Both the position numbers and the translations under genes were made by a program. The notes below the pieces were generated by a model that worked only from the letters and a program-made list of their open reading frames with translations, had not been told where the DNA came from and searched no databases. This document shows, piece after piece, positions 56,216-64,000 of a stretch of DNA of 64,000 nucleotides. Source of the DNA: Acidovorax sp. RAC01 (lineage in GTDB: Bacteria; Pseudomonadota; Gammaproteobacteria; Burkholderiales; Burkholderiaceae_C); contig NZ_CP016447.1 in NCBI RefSeq assembly GCF_001714725.1, positions 248,001 to 312,000 on the forward strand, written 5' to 3'. Positions within the stretch are counted from its first letter, which is position 1. Each line of letters begins with the position of its first letter.

Positions 56216-57574
56216 TCAGGAAGGCCGCTGCATGTTGCAGCTGTGCGGCTGCTGCGCCTTGGCCGCGGGGATCTGCCGCACCACGCGGAAGCCGTAGCCC
56301 GAACCTTCCACATCGAACTTGACGCCGGGCGCACCCTTTTTGTCCATCACGCCCACAGCCAGCGCCTGCTGGAACTGGTGGTCGCCCGCACGCATGGTGC
56401 CGGCCTGGCCCGACAGCTGCACGCTGGCATTTTCCAGCTGGCGTGCAATGGCCAGCGCATCGGTGCTGCCCGCGCGCTCGATCGACTGGGCCAGCGCTTC
56501 CATCATGAGCTGCATGCGCATGTGCACGTAGTCGTCCTGCGGCTTGGGAAAACGCGTGCGGAACGACTGGTAGAACGCCTCGCTCTGCGCACCGGGCACG
56601 TTGGGCAGCCAGTCGGCCACGGCAAACACCTTGCCAATGCCCGCGTCGCCCATGGCCGCGGGCGCGCCCAGCGCATTGCCGTAGAAGGTGTAGAAGCTGC
56701 CCTCGTAGCCCACTTCGCGCGCGGCCTTGACCAGCAGCGTCAGGTCGTTACCCCAGTTGCCGGTGACCACGGCCTGCGCGCCGCTGGCCTTGATCTTGAC
56801 GGCGTAGGGCGCAAAGTCCTTCACGCGGCCGATGGGGTGCAGCTCGTCCCCCACGATGGCCACGTCGGGGCGCTGGGCAGCCAGCTGCTTTTTCGCCTCG
56901 CGCAGCACGGCCTGGCCAAAGCTGTAGTCCTGACCGATGAGGTACACGCTCTTGATGGCCTTGTCCTCGCGCATGACCTCCATCAGCGCCGCCATGCGCA
57001 TGTCGGCATGGGCATCAAACCGGAAGTGCCAGAAGCTGCATTTTTCGTTGGTCAGGATCGGGTCCACCGCCGAGTAGTTCAGGAAGATCACCCGCCGGCC
57101 CGGTTCACGCTCGTTGTGTTTGTTGATGGCGTCGATCAGCACCGCCGCGGTGGCCGATGAATTGCCCTGCAGGATGACCTGGGCCCCGTCGTCGATGGCC
57201 GCGCGCAGCGCCGACAGCGCCTCTTCGTTCTGGCCCTTGCTGTCGTAGCGCTCCAGCGCCAGCAGGCGGGGCCCGCCAGCGCTTGCGGGCAGCTGCACGC
57301 CACCGCGGGCATTCACCCGTTCCATGGCCCAGTACACGTTGCGATACACGGCCTCGCCGGTGTTGGCGAAGGCGCCCGACAGGCTTTCGATCAGCGCGAT
57401 CTTCACGGGGCGGGCCTGCGACGCAGGCGCCGTGGACGGTGCCGCAGAGGGCGCAGCCTGGGCCCACACGGCTGACACCGGCAGCAGGCAGGCCAGGGCC
57501 GCAGAGGCGGCGCAAACCGCCGGACGTAATGCCACGAGGCCTTTTTTCAAGCCTGCAGGACGCAATTTATTCAT
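56216..57574 (-). CDS. ABC transporter substrate-binding protein, branched-chain amino acid type (second orphan)
   Basis: The 452-residue periplasmic binding protein has an N-terminal signal ending SAVWAQA, an Ala/Pro/Ser linker of about 25 residues, and a type I periplasmic fold starting PVKIALIESLSGAFANTGE. The motif FLNYSAVDPILTNEKCSFWHF is typical of a Burkholderiales subgroup. The ATG at 57574 is best because AAGGGA lies 9 nt upstream; a second ATG three codons earlier would sit directly on that site. No permease genes are adjacent. Confidence 0.83.
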   Translation of the reverse strand: MNKLRPAGLKKGLVALRPAVCAASAALACLLPVSAVWAQAAPSAAPSTAPASQARPVKIALIESLSGAFANTGEAVYRNVYWAMERVNARGGVQLPASAGGPRLLALERYDSKGQNEEALSALRAAIDDGAQVILQGNSSATAAVLIDAINKHNEREPGRRVIFLNYSAVDPILTNEKCSFWHFRFDAHADMRMAALMEVMREDKAIKSVYLIGQDYSFGQAVLREAKKQLAAQRPDVAIVGDELHPIGRVKDFAPYAVKIKASGAQAVVTGNWGNDLTLLVKAAREVGYEGSFYTFYGNALGAPAAMGDAGIGKVFAVADWLPNVPGAQSEAFYQSFRTRFPKPQDDYVHMRMQLMMEALAQSIERAGSTDALAIARQLENASVQLSGQAGTMRAGDHQFQQALAVGVMDKKGAPGVKFDVEGSGYGFRVVRQIPAAKAQQPHSCNMQRPS

Positions 57575-57668
57575 GCCAGTCATTCCCTTGAAATGCGTTG
57601 TGGACGCACACACCTCTCTGGCATGCGGCGACCACGTCGAGAGCCGCGCAGTGTATAGGAGCCCCTCC

Positions 57669-58064
57669 ATGATCTTCGCCCCCATGATTCCCCGTGCTTC
57701 CTACGTGCATCAGCCACGCCGTTCCGACCTGGCGCTGCAGCGCTTTCTGATGGGCGCAGTGGCCAACCCGGCCCCCGCACTGGCACCGGCCGCAGGATGC
57801 ACCGTGACGCACGACGACAAGACCACCACCCTGGCCCTGGATGTCCCCGGCCTGGCGCGCGACCAGTTGCAGATCAGCATCGAGGGCAACACCGTCAGCG
57901 TCCAGAGCGTGGAAGGCGCGCCCCGCAAGCTCCACCGTGCCTGGGACCTGGCCCAGGAGGTGGATGCGAGCGCCAGCCGCGCCCGGCTGGAAAACGGCGT
58001 GCTGACCCTTACGCTGGCACGGCTAGAGCCCGCGAACAAAGCGACCCGGCTGTCTATCGACTGA
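57669..58064 (+). CDS. Hsp20/alpha-crystallin family small heat-shock protein
   Basis: The 131-residue protein is a small heat-shock chaperone, holding unfolded proteins in an ATP-independent way. The alpha-crystallin domain covers about residues 42-128, with VTHDDKTTTLALDVPGLARD and the closing LENGVLTLTLARLEP strand. It lacks the common C-terminal IxI motif in clear form. AGGAG precedes the ATG at 57669. A CTTGAAA at 57587 could be a sigma-32 -35 element, but I see no good -10 element. Confidence 0.8.
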   Translation: MIFAPMIPRASYVHQPRRSDLALQRFLMGAVANPAPALAPAAGCTVTHDDKTTTLALDVPGLARDQLQISIEGNTVSVQSVEGAPRKLHRAWDLAQEVDASASRARLENGVLTLTLARLEPANKATRLSID

Positions 58065-58180
58065 TTGAGGAGGGCTGCGGTTGAAGGCGGCGCCCCGGCA
58101 GGGCATGGGGCCGCACCTGTACCGCGGCGTGCGGCAGGTGCGCGGCGCACGGATGGAATGGCCGGGGCGGCACCGCTGAT

Positions 58181-59227
58181 TCAGGCGCCCGCCAGGATCG
58201 CATCCAGCGGCCAGCGCGGCTTCACGTCAAACGCGTAGTCGGTGTTGGCCTGCTGCTGCCCCGCCTGCAGGCGCATGGCAGCTGCCATGGCAATCATGGC
58301 GCCGTTGTCGGTGCACAGGTGAAGCTCGGGGTAGTGCACGCGCACCCTGTTTTTTTCGCACGCGGCATTGAGCTGCGCGCGCAGGTGGCGATTGGCTCCC
58401 ACACCGCCGGCCACCACCACGCGCTGCAGCCCGGTCTGCTTCAGCGCTGCCAGGGTTTTCTTCACCAGCACGTCCACGATGGCCGCCTCGGTGCTGGCGG
58501 CCAGGTCCGCCTTGCGGGCTTCGAGCTCGTCGCCCAGCTTCTTGGCCTGGGTCAGCACGGCCGTCTTGAGGCCAGCAAACGAAAAATCCAGATCACCGCT
58601 GTGCAGCAAGGGGCGCGGCAGCTTGAACGCCGTGGCACTGCCTGCCTCGGCCAGGCGCGACAGCGCAGGCCCGCCGGGGTAGCCCAGCCCCATGAGCTTG
58701 GCAGATTTATCGAACGCCTCGCCTGCTGCGTCGTCAATGGTCTCGCCCAGGATCTCGTAGCGGCCCACGCCGTCCACACGCATCAGCTGGGTGTGGCCAC
58801 CCGACACCAGCAGGGCCACAAACGGAAACTCGGGCGGGTCGGCGCTGAGAAACGGCGACAGAAGGTGCCCTTCAAGATGGTGCACACCGAGCACCGGCTT
58901 GCCCAGCGCTGCGCCCAGGGCACAGGCCACGCCCGCGCCCACCAGCAATGCACCGGCCAGGCCCGGGCCACGCGTGTAGGCCACCACATCCACGTCGGCC
59001 AGCGTTTGCTGCGCCTGGGTCAGCACCTCTGTGGCCAGGGGCAGCACCCGGCGGATATGGTCGCGGCTGGCCAGCTCGGGCACCACCCCGCCGTAGGCCT
59101 GGTGCATGTCGATCTGGCTGTGCAGTGCGTGCGCCAGCAGCGTGGGCACGGCATGGCCCGTGGAGCGGACCAGCGCCACGCCCGTCTCGTCGCAGGAGGA
59201 TTCAATACCGAGGATCAGCAGGCTCAT
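58181..59227 (-). CDS. tsaD: tRNA N6-threonylcarbamoyladenosine transferase subunit TsaD
   Basis: TsaD, with TsaB and TsaE, attaches the threonylcarbamoyl group to A37 of ANN-decoding tRNAs. The 348-residue product begins [17 protein letters not shown] and contains the metal-binding [12 protein letters not shown], plus [14 protein letters not shown] and [13 protein letters not shown], all diagnostic. In many betaproteobacteria it is unlinked to tsaB and tsaE, as here. Confidence 0.97.
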   Translation of the reverse strand: MSLLILGIESSCDETGVALVRSTGHAVPTLLAHALHSQIDMHQAYGGVVPELASRDHIRRVLPLATEVLTQAQQTLADVDVVAYTRGPGLAGALLVGAGVACALGAALGKPVLGVHHLEGHLLSPFLSADPPEFPFVALLVSGGHTQLMRVDGVGRYEILGETIDDAAGEAFDKSAKLMGLGYPGGPALSRLAEAGSATAFKLPRPLLHSGDLDFSFAGLKTAVLTQAKKLGDELEARKADLAASTEAAIVDVLVKKTLAALKQTGLQRVVVAGGVGANRHLRAQLNAACEKNRVRVHYPELHLCTDNGAMIAMAAAMRLQAGQQQANTDYAFDVKPRWPLDAILAGA

Positions 59228-59281
59228 GCCCCGAGTGTAAAACCCGGGGTTGCGCTCCCGACCGGCCGTTGGCGTTGGGCG

Positions 59282-60442
59282 TTACCAGCGGTCGGAGCGC
59301 ATGCGCAGCTCCCACGTCCCGGCACGCAGTTCGTACACGCCCACGGCGCCGTAGCGCTGCTCGCCCTTGGCGTCCCAGGTCATGGTGCCAATCACCGGTG
59401 CATAGCCGTTGATGCTGCTCATGGCCTTGGTGATCTCCTTAGGGTCGGCAGACTTGGCCTTCTGGATGGCGGCTGACAGCACATGGGTGCTGTCGTAGCT
59501 GTAGTGGCCGCCGTACGCCGGCAGCTTCTTGTAGGCAGCCACGTACTTCTCCAGGAAGGGCTTTCCGGTGCTGAACTCCTTGGCCTCCAGCACCGGCGAT
59601 GTGGCGTACACGCCCTGGATCATGCCCATGGCCTTGGCCATGTCGGTCGTCTTGATGGTGTCGCCGCCCAGCAGACTGACCTTGGTGTAGTCGATCTTGC
59701 GCAGGGCCTCCAGCAGGGCCAGCGCCTGGAAATCGTTCAGGGTGGAGACGATGACTTCCACCTTCGCGGCCTTGAGCTCGGCGGCCAGCGCATCAAAGGC
59801 CACCGTCTTGTCGTCAAAGGACTGGCGGATGACCACCTCTTTCTTTTCGGCCTTGAGCTGCTCGGCGGCGCCATCGGCCAGGCCCTTGCCGTAAGGCGTG
59901 CCGTCGTCCAGTGCGGCGTAGCGCGCAGCTCCCAGTTGCGTGGCTGCAAACGAACCGATGGCGCGGGCCTGCAGGTTGTCGTTGGCCACCATGCGGAACG
60001 TGGTAGGGAGGCCGAGCTGCGTGAACTTGGGGTTGGTCGAGATGGCAATCTGCGCAATGCCCTTGGCCGCGTAGATGGGGGCGGCCTCGATGCTGACGCC
60101 GGAGTTGAGGTGGCCGATGACGGCCACCACACCCGCATCCACCAGCTGCTGCGCCACGGCCTTGCCGGTGGCAGCGTCGGCCTTGTCGTCCACGGCCACC
60201 ACCTCCAGCGTCACGCGCTTGCCATCCACGGTGTAGCCGCCCTTGTTCAGCTCGTCCACGGCCAGGTTCACGCCATTGAGCAAATCTTGCCCCAGTGCGG
60301 CCAAGGGGCCGCTCAGCGGCTGGGCCACGCCGATCTTGATGGTGTCGGGCACCTTGCTGCAACCTGAAAGAAGCGTGGCGGCGGCCACGGACAACACAGC
60401 CACGCTGGCCGTGAAACGGCGCCGGTCAAGACGTTTGTTCAT
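59282..60442 (-). CDS. ABC transporter substrate-binding protein, branched-chain amino acid type (third orphan)
   Basis: The 386-residue lipoprotein has signal residues ending LLSGCSK (lipobox cysteine near residue 27) and a mature domain IKIGVAQPLSGPLAALGQDLLNGVNLAVDELN, typical of LivJ/LivK. GGAG is 8 nt before the ATG at 60442. No transporter genes adjoin it. It is divergent from nasT, with about 208 bp between starts, so it could be part of the same nitrogen-responsive neighbourhood, but that is only suggested by position. Confidence 0.85.
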   Translation of the reverse strand: MNKRLDRRRFTASVAVLSVAAATLLSGCSKVPDTIKIGVAQPLSGPLAALGQDLLNGVNLAVDELNKGGYTVDGKRVTLEVVAVDDKADAATGKAVAQQLVDAGVVAVIGHLNSGVSIEAAPIYAAKGIAQIAISTNPKFTQLGLPTTFRMVANDNLQARAIGSFAATQLGAARYAALDDGTPYGKGLADGAAEQLKAEKKEVVIRQSFDDKTVAFDALAAELKAAKVEVIVSTLNDFQALALLEALRKIDYTKVSLLGGDTIKTTDMAKAMGMIQGVYATSPVLEAKEFSTGKPFLEKYVAAYKKLPAYGGHYSYDSTHVLSAAIQKAKSADPKEITKAMSSINGYAPVIGTMTWDAKGEQRYGAVGVYELRAGTWELRMRSDRW

Positions 60443-60650
60443 GCAAGAAGCTCCAATCAATGTATCAAGGTGAGCGGAGGTATATGCGACGCGGCTGTTC
60501 AGCCACCCTCGGGTATGCCCTGCCGTGTAACTAAGTATTAGCAAGTTTCAGGCCCCGAAAACCCGGCGCATCCGTGTTAACCCCTGAAAAACCGGTGCTT
60601 GCACCGGATTGGGGCGCAGCCAAGGCGTGAAACTTGCTTTCCATGGGGGC

Positions 60651-61277
60651 ATGAACGAGACCTTGCGCATCGTGGTGGTGGCCCCTGACCTGGCGGTGGC
60701 CGACCCCGACGACGACCATGCCGTACTCCAGGCCGAGCGCTCACGCGCGCTGCGCATCGGGTTGCTTGAAAACAACTTCAACCTGATCGCCACGCTGCCG
60801 GCCGATGTGTTCCTGAGCGACCGCCTGGCGCAGCTGCAGCCCGATCTCATCATCGTGGACGCAGAGAGCGAAGCCCGCGATGCCCTGGAACATGTGGTGA
60901 TGGCCACGCGCGACGAGCGCCGGCCCATCGTCATGTTCACCAACGACGAGGACACCTCGCACGTGAAGGACGCCGTGGCTGCCGGTGTGTCGGCGTACAT
61001 CGTGGCGGGGCTGGCCACGCAGCGCATCCGCCCCATCCTGGACGTGGCGATGGCGCGCTTTCAGCACGAACAGGCCCTGCGCGCCGAGCTGGCCGACGCA
61101 AAGAGCGAACTCAAGGACCGCAAGGTCATCGACCGCGCCAAGGGCCTGCTGATGCAGCGACAGGGCCTGACCGAAAAGGCCGCCTACGAAAAGCTGCGCA
61201 AGACCGCCATGGACAAGGGCCTGCGGCTGGCCGAAGTGGCCCAGCGCATGCTGGACGCCGCCGAGCTGCTGGGCTGA
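60651..61277 (+). CDS. nasT: ANTAR-domain antiterminator NasT
   Basis: NasT binds hexaloop hairpins in the leaders of nitrate-assimilation mRNAs and prevents termination; it is normally held by the nitrate sensor NasS. The 208-residue product has a receiver-like domain (about 5-130) with LIIVDAESEARDALEHV and a C-terminal ANTAR domain (about 140-205) reading DRKVIDRAKGLLMQRQGLTE then AAYEKLRKTAMDKGLRLAEVAQ. The next genes encode a nitrate ABC transporter and the leader between has matching hairpins. nasS is not visible beside it. Confidence 0.9.
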   Translation: MNETLRIVVVAPDLAVADPDDDHAVLQAERSRALRIGLLENNFNLIATLPADVFLSDRLAQLQPDLIIVDAESEARDALEHVVMATRDERRPIVMFTNDEDTSHVKDAVAAGVSAYIVAGLATQRIRPILDVAMARFQHEQALRAELADAKSELKDRKVIDRAKGLLMQRQGLTEKAAYEKLRKTAMDKGLRLAEVAQRMLDAAELLG

Positions 61278-61448
61278 AGCCCGCGCGGAACAGGTGCGCG
61301 CAAAGGGCCGGGTGAAGGCACGCGCCCTGGGCGGCGTTGTCCGGGTACCGGTCGTGGTGCGGCGCACAAATAGCGTGCAGCCATGGGCCGGGGCCAGCCC
61401 ATCGGCCTGGCATGCCGGCGCGGCCGCCCGATGGCCCAGATTCAAGCC

Positions 61449-61503
61449 CAATTGGCCTCTAGCGCATTCAATTAAACACTTTTCAGCTATGCATTTGATA
61501 GCA
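61449..61503 (+). repeat. Copy of the dispersed AT-rich repeat upstream of the nrt promoter (copy 8)
   Basis: CAATTGGCCTCTAGCGCATT, then AATTAAACACTTTTCAGCTAT, then GCATTTGATAGCA. It ends 31 bp before the sigma-54 promoter, where activator-binding or bending sequences would be expected. It lies within the 460-bp gene-free stretch between nasT and nrtA. Confidence 0.65.
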
Positions 61504-61533
61504 TTTGAGTGTTTGACCAGTGCCGCATGGAGC

Positions 61534-61549
61534 TGGCACGCAGTTTGCA
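61534..61549 (+). promoter_or_regulatory. Sigma-54 (RpoN) promoter of the nitrate transport operon
   Basis: TGGCACGCAGTTTGCA matches the -24/-12 consensus exactly, with GG (61535-61536) and GC (61547-61548) separated by 10 bp. The predicted start is near 61560, right at the beginning of the hairpin leader. This predicts NtrC-type activation under nitrogen limitation. I could not find clear NtrC sites upstream. Confidence 0.75.
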
Positions 61550-61562
61550 ACTAGCCATGCAA

Positions 61563-61576
61563 GACCAATGAAGGTC
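61563..61576 (+). promoter_or_regulatory. ANTAR-type hairpin 1 of the nrt leader
   Basis: GACC and GGTC pair around the six-base loop AATGAA, with A at loop position 1 and G at position 4, as required for ANTAR recognition. It begins about 3 nt after the predicted transcription start. Confidence 0.6.
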
Positions 61577-61580
61577 CCCC

Positions 61581-61614
61581 GGCAGCACCGGCCCAAAGGC
61601 GGGCAGGTGCTGCC
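61581..61614 (+). promoter_or_regulatory. Extended ANTAR-type hairpin 2 of the nrt leader
   Basis: A 9-bp outer stem (61581-61589 with 61606-61614) and a 4-bp inner stem (GCCC with GGGC) present the six-base loop AAAGGC (61595-61600), again A1/G4. A separate CTCG-capped hairpin (61617-61634) follows. Confidence 0.6.
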
Positions 61615-61638
61615 CCGAAGCCCCTCGGGGCTTCCCCA

Positions 61639-61652
61639 GGACAAAGGCGTCC
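61639..61652 (+). promoter_or_regulatory. ANTAR-type hairpin 3 that overlaps the terminator
   Basis: GGAC and GTCC pair around the loop AAAGGC (61643-61648), identical to the loop of hairpin 2. Its loop and 3' arm (61646-61652) are the 5' arm of the terminator, so the two structures cannot form together. It is the likely antiterminator. Confidence 0.65.
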
Positions 61653-61708
61653 CCACCCATCCGGAGCATGCACAGCATGGCCCCGGGTGCGGTGAGGACG
61701 CCTTTTTT
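61646..61708 (+). terminator. Leader terminator controlled by NasT
   Basis: GGCGTCC (61646-61652) pairs with GGACGCC (61696-61702), and CACC (61654-61657) with GGTG (61691-61694). A run of six T residues follows (61703-61708), 30 bp before nrtA. The apical part contains a smaller CATGC/GCATG hairpin. Confidence 0.75.
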
Positions 61709-61737
61709 GCTTTTCTAACGCTGCGAGGAACCGCCCC

Positions 61738-62982
61738 ATGACCGATCTGTTGAAAACCAGCCTCAACCGCCGCACCGTGCTGCAGGCCGCCAGCGTGGGC
61801 GCCGTGGGGGTGACCCCCGCCCTGCGCGCACTGGTGCACGCACAGGGGTCTGACGCGCCCGAAAAGAAGGAAGTCAAGATCGGCTTCATCCCGCTGACGG
61901 ACTGCGCGAGCGTGGTGATGGCCTCGGTGCTGGGCTTTGACAAGAAGTACGGCGTGACCATCATCCCCAACAAGGAAGCCAGCTGGGCCGGCGTGCGCGA
62001 CAAGATGGTCAACGGGGAGCTGGACTTTGCCCACGTGCTGTACGGCCTGGTCTACGGCGTGCACATGGGCACGGCCGGCCCCAAGAAGGACATGGCCGTG
62101 CTGATGAATCTGAACCACAACGGCCAGGCGATCACGCTCTCGAAAGCGCTGGCCGACAAGGGTGCGGTGGACGGCCCTTCGCTGGCCAAGTTGATGGCGA
62201 AAGAAAAGCGCGAATACACCTTCGCCGGCACCTTCCCCACCGGCACCCACGCGATGTGGATCCACTACTGGCTGGCCGCTGCGGGCATCAACCCGCTGTC
62301 GGGCGCCAAGCTGATCACCGTGCCGCCGCCGCAGATGGTGGCCAACATGCGGGTGGGCAACATGGACGGCTTTTGCGTGGGCGAGCCCTGGAACCACCGC
62401 GCCATCATGGATGGCATCGGTATCACGGCCAACACCACGCAGGACATCTGGAAGGACCACCCCGAGAAGGTACTGGGCACCACGGCCGAGTTCGTCAAGA
62501 AGTACCCCAACACCACGCGCGCCGTGATGATGGCCATCCTGGAAGCCAGCCAGTGGATTGACGCCAGCCTGTCCAACAAGATGAAGATGGCCGAGACCGT
62601 GGCCGGCAAGGCCTACGTGAACACCGGCGTGGACGCGATCAACCAGCGCATCCTGGGCCGCTACCAGAACGGCATGGGTAAGACCTGGGACGACCCCAAC
62701 CACATGAAGTTCTTCAACGACGGCGCGGTGAACTTCCCGTACCTGTCCGACGGCATGTGGTTCCTCACCCAGCACAAGCGCTGGGGCCTGCTCAAGAGCC
62801 ACCCCGACTACCTGGCCGTCGCGAAGGAAGTCAACCAGGTGGAGCTGTACAAGTCGGTGGCCAGCGCGATGAAGATCAACGTGCCCAAGGACGTCATGCG
62901 CACCAGCAAGTTCATCGACGGCGTGGTGTGGGACGGCAAGGACCCCGCCAAGTACGCCGACGGTTTCAAGATCAAGGCCTGA
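61738..62982 (+). CDS. nrtA: Nitrate ABC transporter substrate-binding protein
   Basis: The 414-residue protein belongs to the NrtA/CmpA/SsuA-like group that binds nitrate, nitrite or related anions. It carries a twin-arginine signal (SLNRRTVLQAASVGAVGV), a mature start KKEVKIGFIPLTDCASVVMA, and the NrtA-type stretch TFPTGTHAMWIHYWLAAAGI and GNMDGFCVGEPWNHRAI. The signal peptide distinguishes it from cytoplasmic NasS. It is the first gene downstream of the sigma-54 promoter and ANTAR leader. GAGGAA precedes the ATG. Confidence 0.9.
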   Translation: MTDLLKTSLNRRTVLQAASVGAVGVTPALRALVHAQGSDAPEKKEVKIGFIPLTDCASVVMASVLGFDKKYGVTIIPNKEASWAGVRDKMVNGELDFAHVLYGLVYGVHMGTAGPKKDMAVLMNLNHNGQAITLSKALADKGAVDGPSLAKLMAKEKREYTFAGTFPTGTHAMWIHYWLAAAGINPLSGAKLITVPPPQMVANMRVGNMDGFCVGEPWNHRAIMDGIGITANTTQDIWKDHPEKVLGTTAEFVKKYPNTTRAVMMAILEASQWIDASLSNKMKMAETVAGKAYVNTGVDAINQRILGRYQNGMGKTWDDPNHMKFFNDGAVNFPYLSDGMWFLTQHKRWGLLKSHPDYLAVAKEVNQVELYKSVASAMKINVPKDVMRTSKFIDGVVWDGKDPAKYADGFKIKA

Positions 62983-63038
62983 GCGCCGCTCTGCCGCAGC
63001 CGCCTTTCATCCACGCCCCCCAGGCACAGGAGAACACC

Positions 63039-64000
63039 ATGGTCAGCGCCGTCTTCCACACCCCCCTGGAGCCCACTCCGGGGCTCACCACCGGCCCCAC
63101 GCCAACAGCTATGAAAAATGTAGCAACCAGCCCAATCAATGAAAGCGCCAGGGGCCAAAATGTCTCCAAAACGGCCGCTGGAGCCCCTGTGCAGGCCAGC
63201 CAGCCCGCCGGGCGCGACTGGGCGGCCCTGTCGCGCAGCTTCTGGATGGCGGTGCTGCCACCGGTGTGCGGCCTGGGTTTGCTGGTCGCCCTGTGGGCCG
63301 TGGTCTCCACCACCACGGGCGGCAACATCCCCAGCCCCAAGGCGACCTGGCTGCAGGCGCTGGAGGTGTTCAGCAACCCGTTCTACCGCAACGGTCCCAA
63401 CGACCAGGGCGTGGGCTGGAACGTGCTGATGAGCCTGCAGCGCGTGGCCATCGGCTTTGGCATGGCGGCGCTGGTGGGCATACCGGCAGGCTTCATCATC
63501 GGGCGGTTCAAGTTCCTCTCGCGCATGTTCAACCCGCTGATCAGCCTGCTGCGGCCCGTGTCACCGCTGGCCTGGCTGCCCATTGGCCTCTTGGTGTTCA
63601 AGGGCGCCAACCCGGCCGCCATCTGGACCATCTTCATCTGCTCCATCTGGCCCATGATCATCAACACCGCCGTGGGCGTGCAGCGCGTGCCGCAGGACTA
63701 CATGAACGTGGCCCGCGTGCTGAACCTCTCGGAGTGGAAGATCGCCACCAAGATCCTGTTCCCCGCCGTGTTGCCCTACATGCTGACCGGCGTGCGCCTG
63801 GCCGTGGGCACCGCGTGGCTGGTGATCGTGGCGGCCGAGATGCTGACCGGCGGCGTGGGCATCGGCTTTTGGGTGTGGGACGAGTGGAACAACCTCAACG
63901 TCAAGAACATCATCGTCGCGATCTTCGTGATCGGCATCGTCGGGCTGGTGCTGGAGTTCGCGCTCATCAAGCTGGCCACCGCATTTACGTTTGAAGAGGT
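63039..64000 (+). CDS. nrtB: Nitrate ABC transporter permease, 3' end beyond the window
   Basis: About 320 codons are visible and the frame is open at the window edge. The protein is a BPD-type permease with about six helices; the EAA loop reads RVLNLSEWKIATKILFPAVLPYMLTGVRLAVGTAW and the end segment EMLTGGVGIGFWVWDEWNNL is typical of NrtB. AGGAG lies 6 nt before the ATG. The first about 65 residues are poorly conserved, and residues 23-41 are encoded by a repeat copy that contains another in-frame ATG (63111). An ATPase gene (nrtC/D) is expected next. Confidence 0.88.
   Translation, partial: MVSAVFHTPLEPTPGLTTGPTPTAMKNVATSPINESARGQNVSKTAAGAPVQASQPAGRDWAALSRSFWMAVLPPVCGLGLLVALWAVVSTTTGGNIPSPKATWLQALEVFSNPFYRNGPNDQGVGWNVLMSLQRVAIGFGMAALVGIPAGFIIGRFKFLSRMFNPLISLLRPVSPLAWLPIGLLVFKGANPAAIWTIFICSIWPMIINTAVGVQRVPQDYMNVARVLNLSEWKIATKILFPAVLPYMLTGVRLAVGTAWLVIVAAEMLTGGVGIGFWVWDEWNNLNVKNIIVAIFVIGIVGLVLEFALIKLATAFTFEE
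63105..63162 (-). repeat. Dispersed AT-rich repeat in the nrtB N-terminal coding region (copy 9)
   Basis: ACAGCTATGAAAAATGTAGCA at the left and AGCGCCAGGGGCCAAAATG at the right match the reverse-oriented family. It is in frame and encodes TAMKNVATSPINESARGQNV, a hydrophilic tail before the first membrane helix. Confidence 0.6.

Noticed and set aside
57587..57620. A heat-shock sigma-32 promoter for the Hsp20 gene
   Set aside because: A CTTGAAA is present but no convincing -10 element follows at the right spacing.
61357..61367. GTGC-GGC-GCAC palindrome upstream of the nrt promoter as an NtrC site
   Set aside because: NtrC sites have the opposite half-site order (GCAC...GTGC), so this does not qualify.

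Overview
The window is a high-GC chromosomal segment whose gene content and order (gntR-sdhCDAB-sdhE-gltA beside mdh, a citrate-lyase-like gene and acnB; cyoABCD with SURF1 and a RegB/RegA pair) point to a betaproteobacterium of the Burkholderiales, most likely family Comamonadaceae and Acidovorax-like. The taxonomic placement is inferred from family knowledge; no 16S or other marker is present. I see no tRNA, rRNA or CRISPR array, and apart from one insertion sequence the region looks like core genome.

Layout. 1-3 kb: tolA, a patch of two decayed gene fragments, and an MFS transporter. 3-10.3 kb: a bo-type quinol oxidase operon (cyoABCD) running into a SURF1 gene and a redox two-component system. 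10.5-13.1 kb: a membrane protein joining DUF3592 to ankyrin repeats. 13.3-25 kb: a TCA-cycle island: acnB, an unknown exported protein, a CitE-like lyase and mdh on the minus strand, then a GntR regulator, sdhCDAB, sdhE and gltA on the plus strand. 25.2-28 kb: glutathione-dependent formaldehyde detoxification (frmR, frmA, fghA). 28-34.8 kb: a tightly coupled five-gene signalling module with degenerate GGDEF and EAL domains, HDOD, a histidine kinase and an HD-GYP response regulator. 34.9-42.2 kb: a phosphoethanolamine transferase, a radical SAM gene with an IS1595-family element next to it, rnk, an acyltransferase and a solute-binding protein. 42.4-50.7 kb: lipid and acyl-CoA genes (nitronate monooxygenase-like, acyl-CoA dehydrogenase, etfBA, enoyl-CoA hydratase), a mechanosensitive channel and an HDAC-like deacetylase. 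50.8-56.1 kb: a MoxR / DUF58 / transglutaminase trio and mltB. 56.2-60.4 kb: two orphan branched-chain-type solute-binding proteins flanking an Hsp20 gene and tsaD. 60.6-64 kb: nasT and the start of a nitrate ABC transporter operon.

The main non-obvious signals are four. (1) The IS1595-family element (37913-39000) is flanked by an 8-bp duplication; removing it restores a perfect CTGT-N8-ACAG LexA box 33 bp upstream of the radical SAM gene, so the insertion appears to have split an SOS operator. (2) The nitrate-transport genes are preceded by a consensus sigma-54 promoter and a leader with three A1/G4 hexaloop hairpins, the last of which excludes an intrinsic terminator; this is an ANTAR (NasT) antitermination leader. 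(3) A short AT-rich repeat family occurs at least nine times; three copies form part of coding sequence (phosphoethanolamine transferase, MltB signal peptide, nitrate permease N-terminus). (4) The 28-34.8 kb module has translational coupling at three junctions and looks like a c-di-GMP-related output circuit whose first protein has lost both catalytic signatures.
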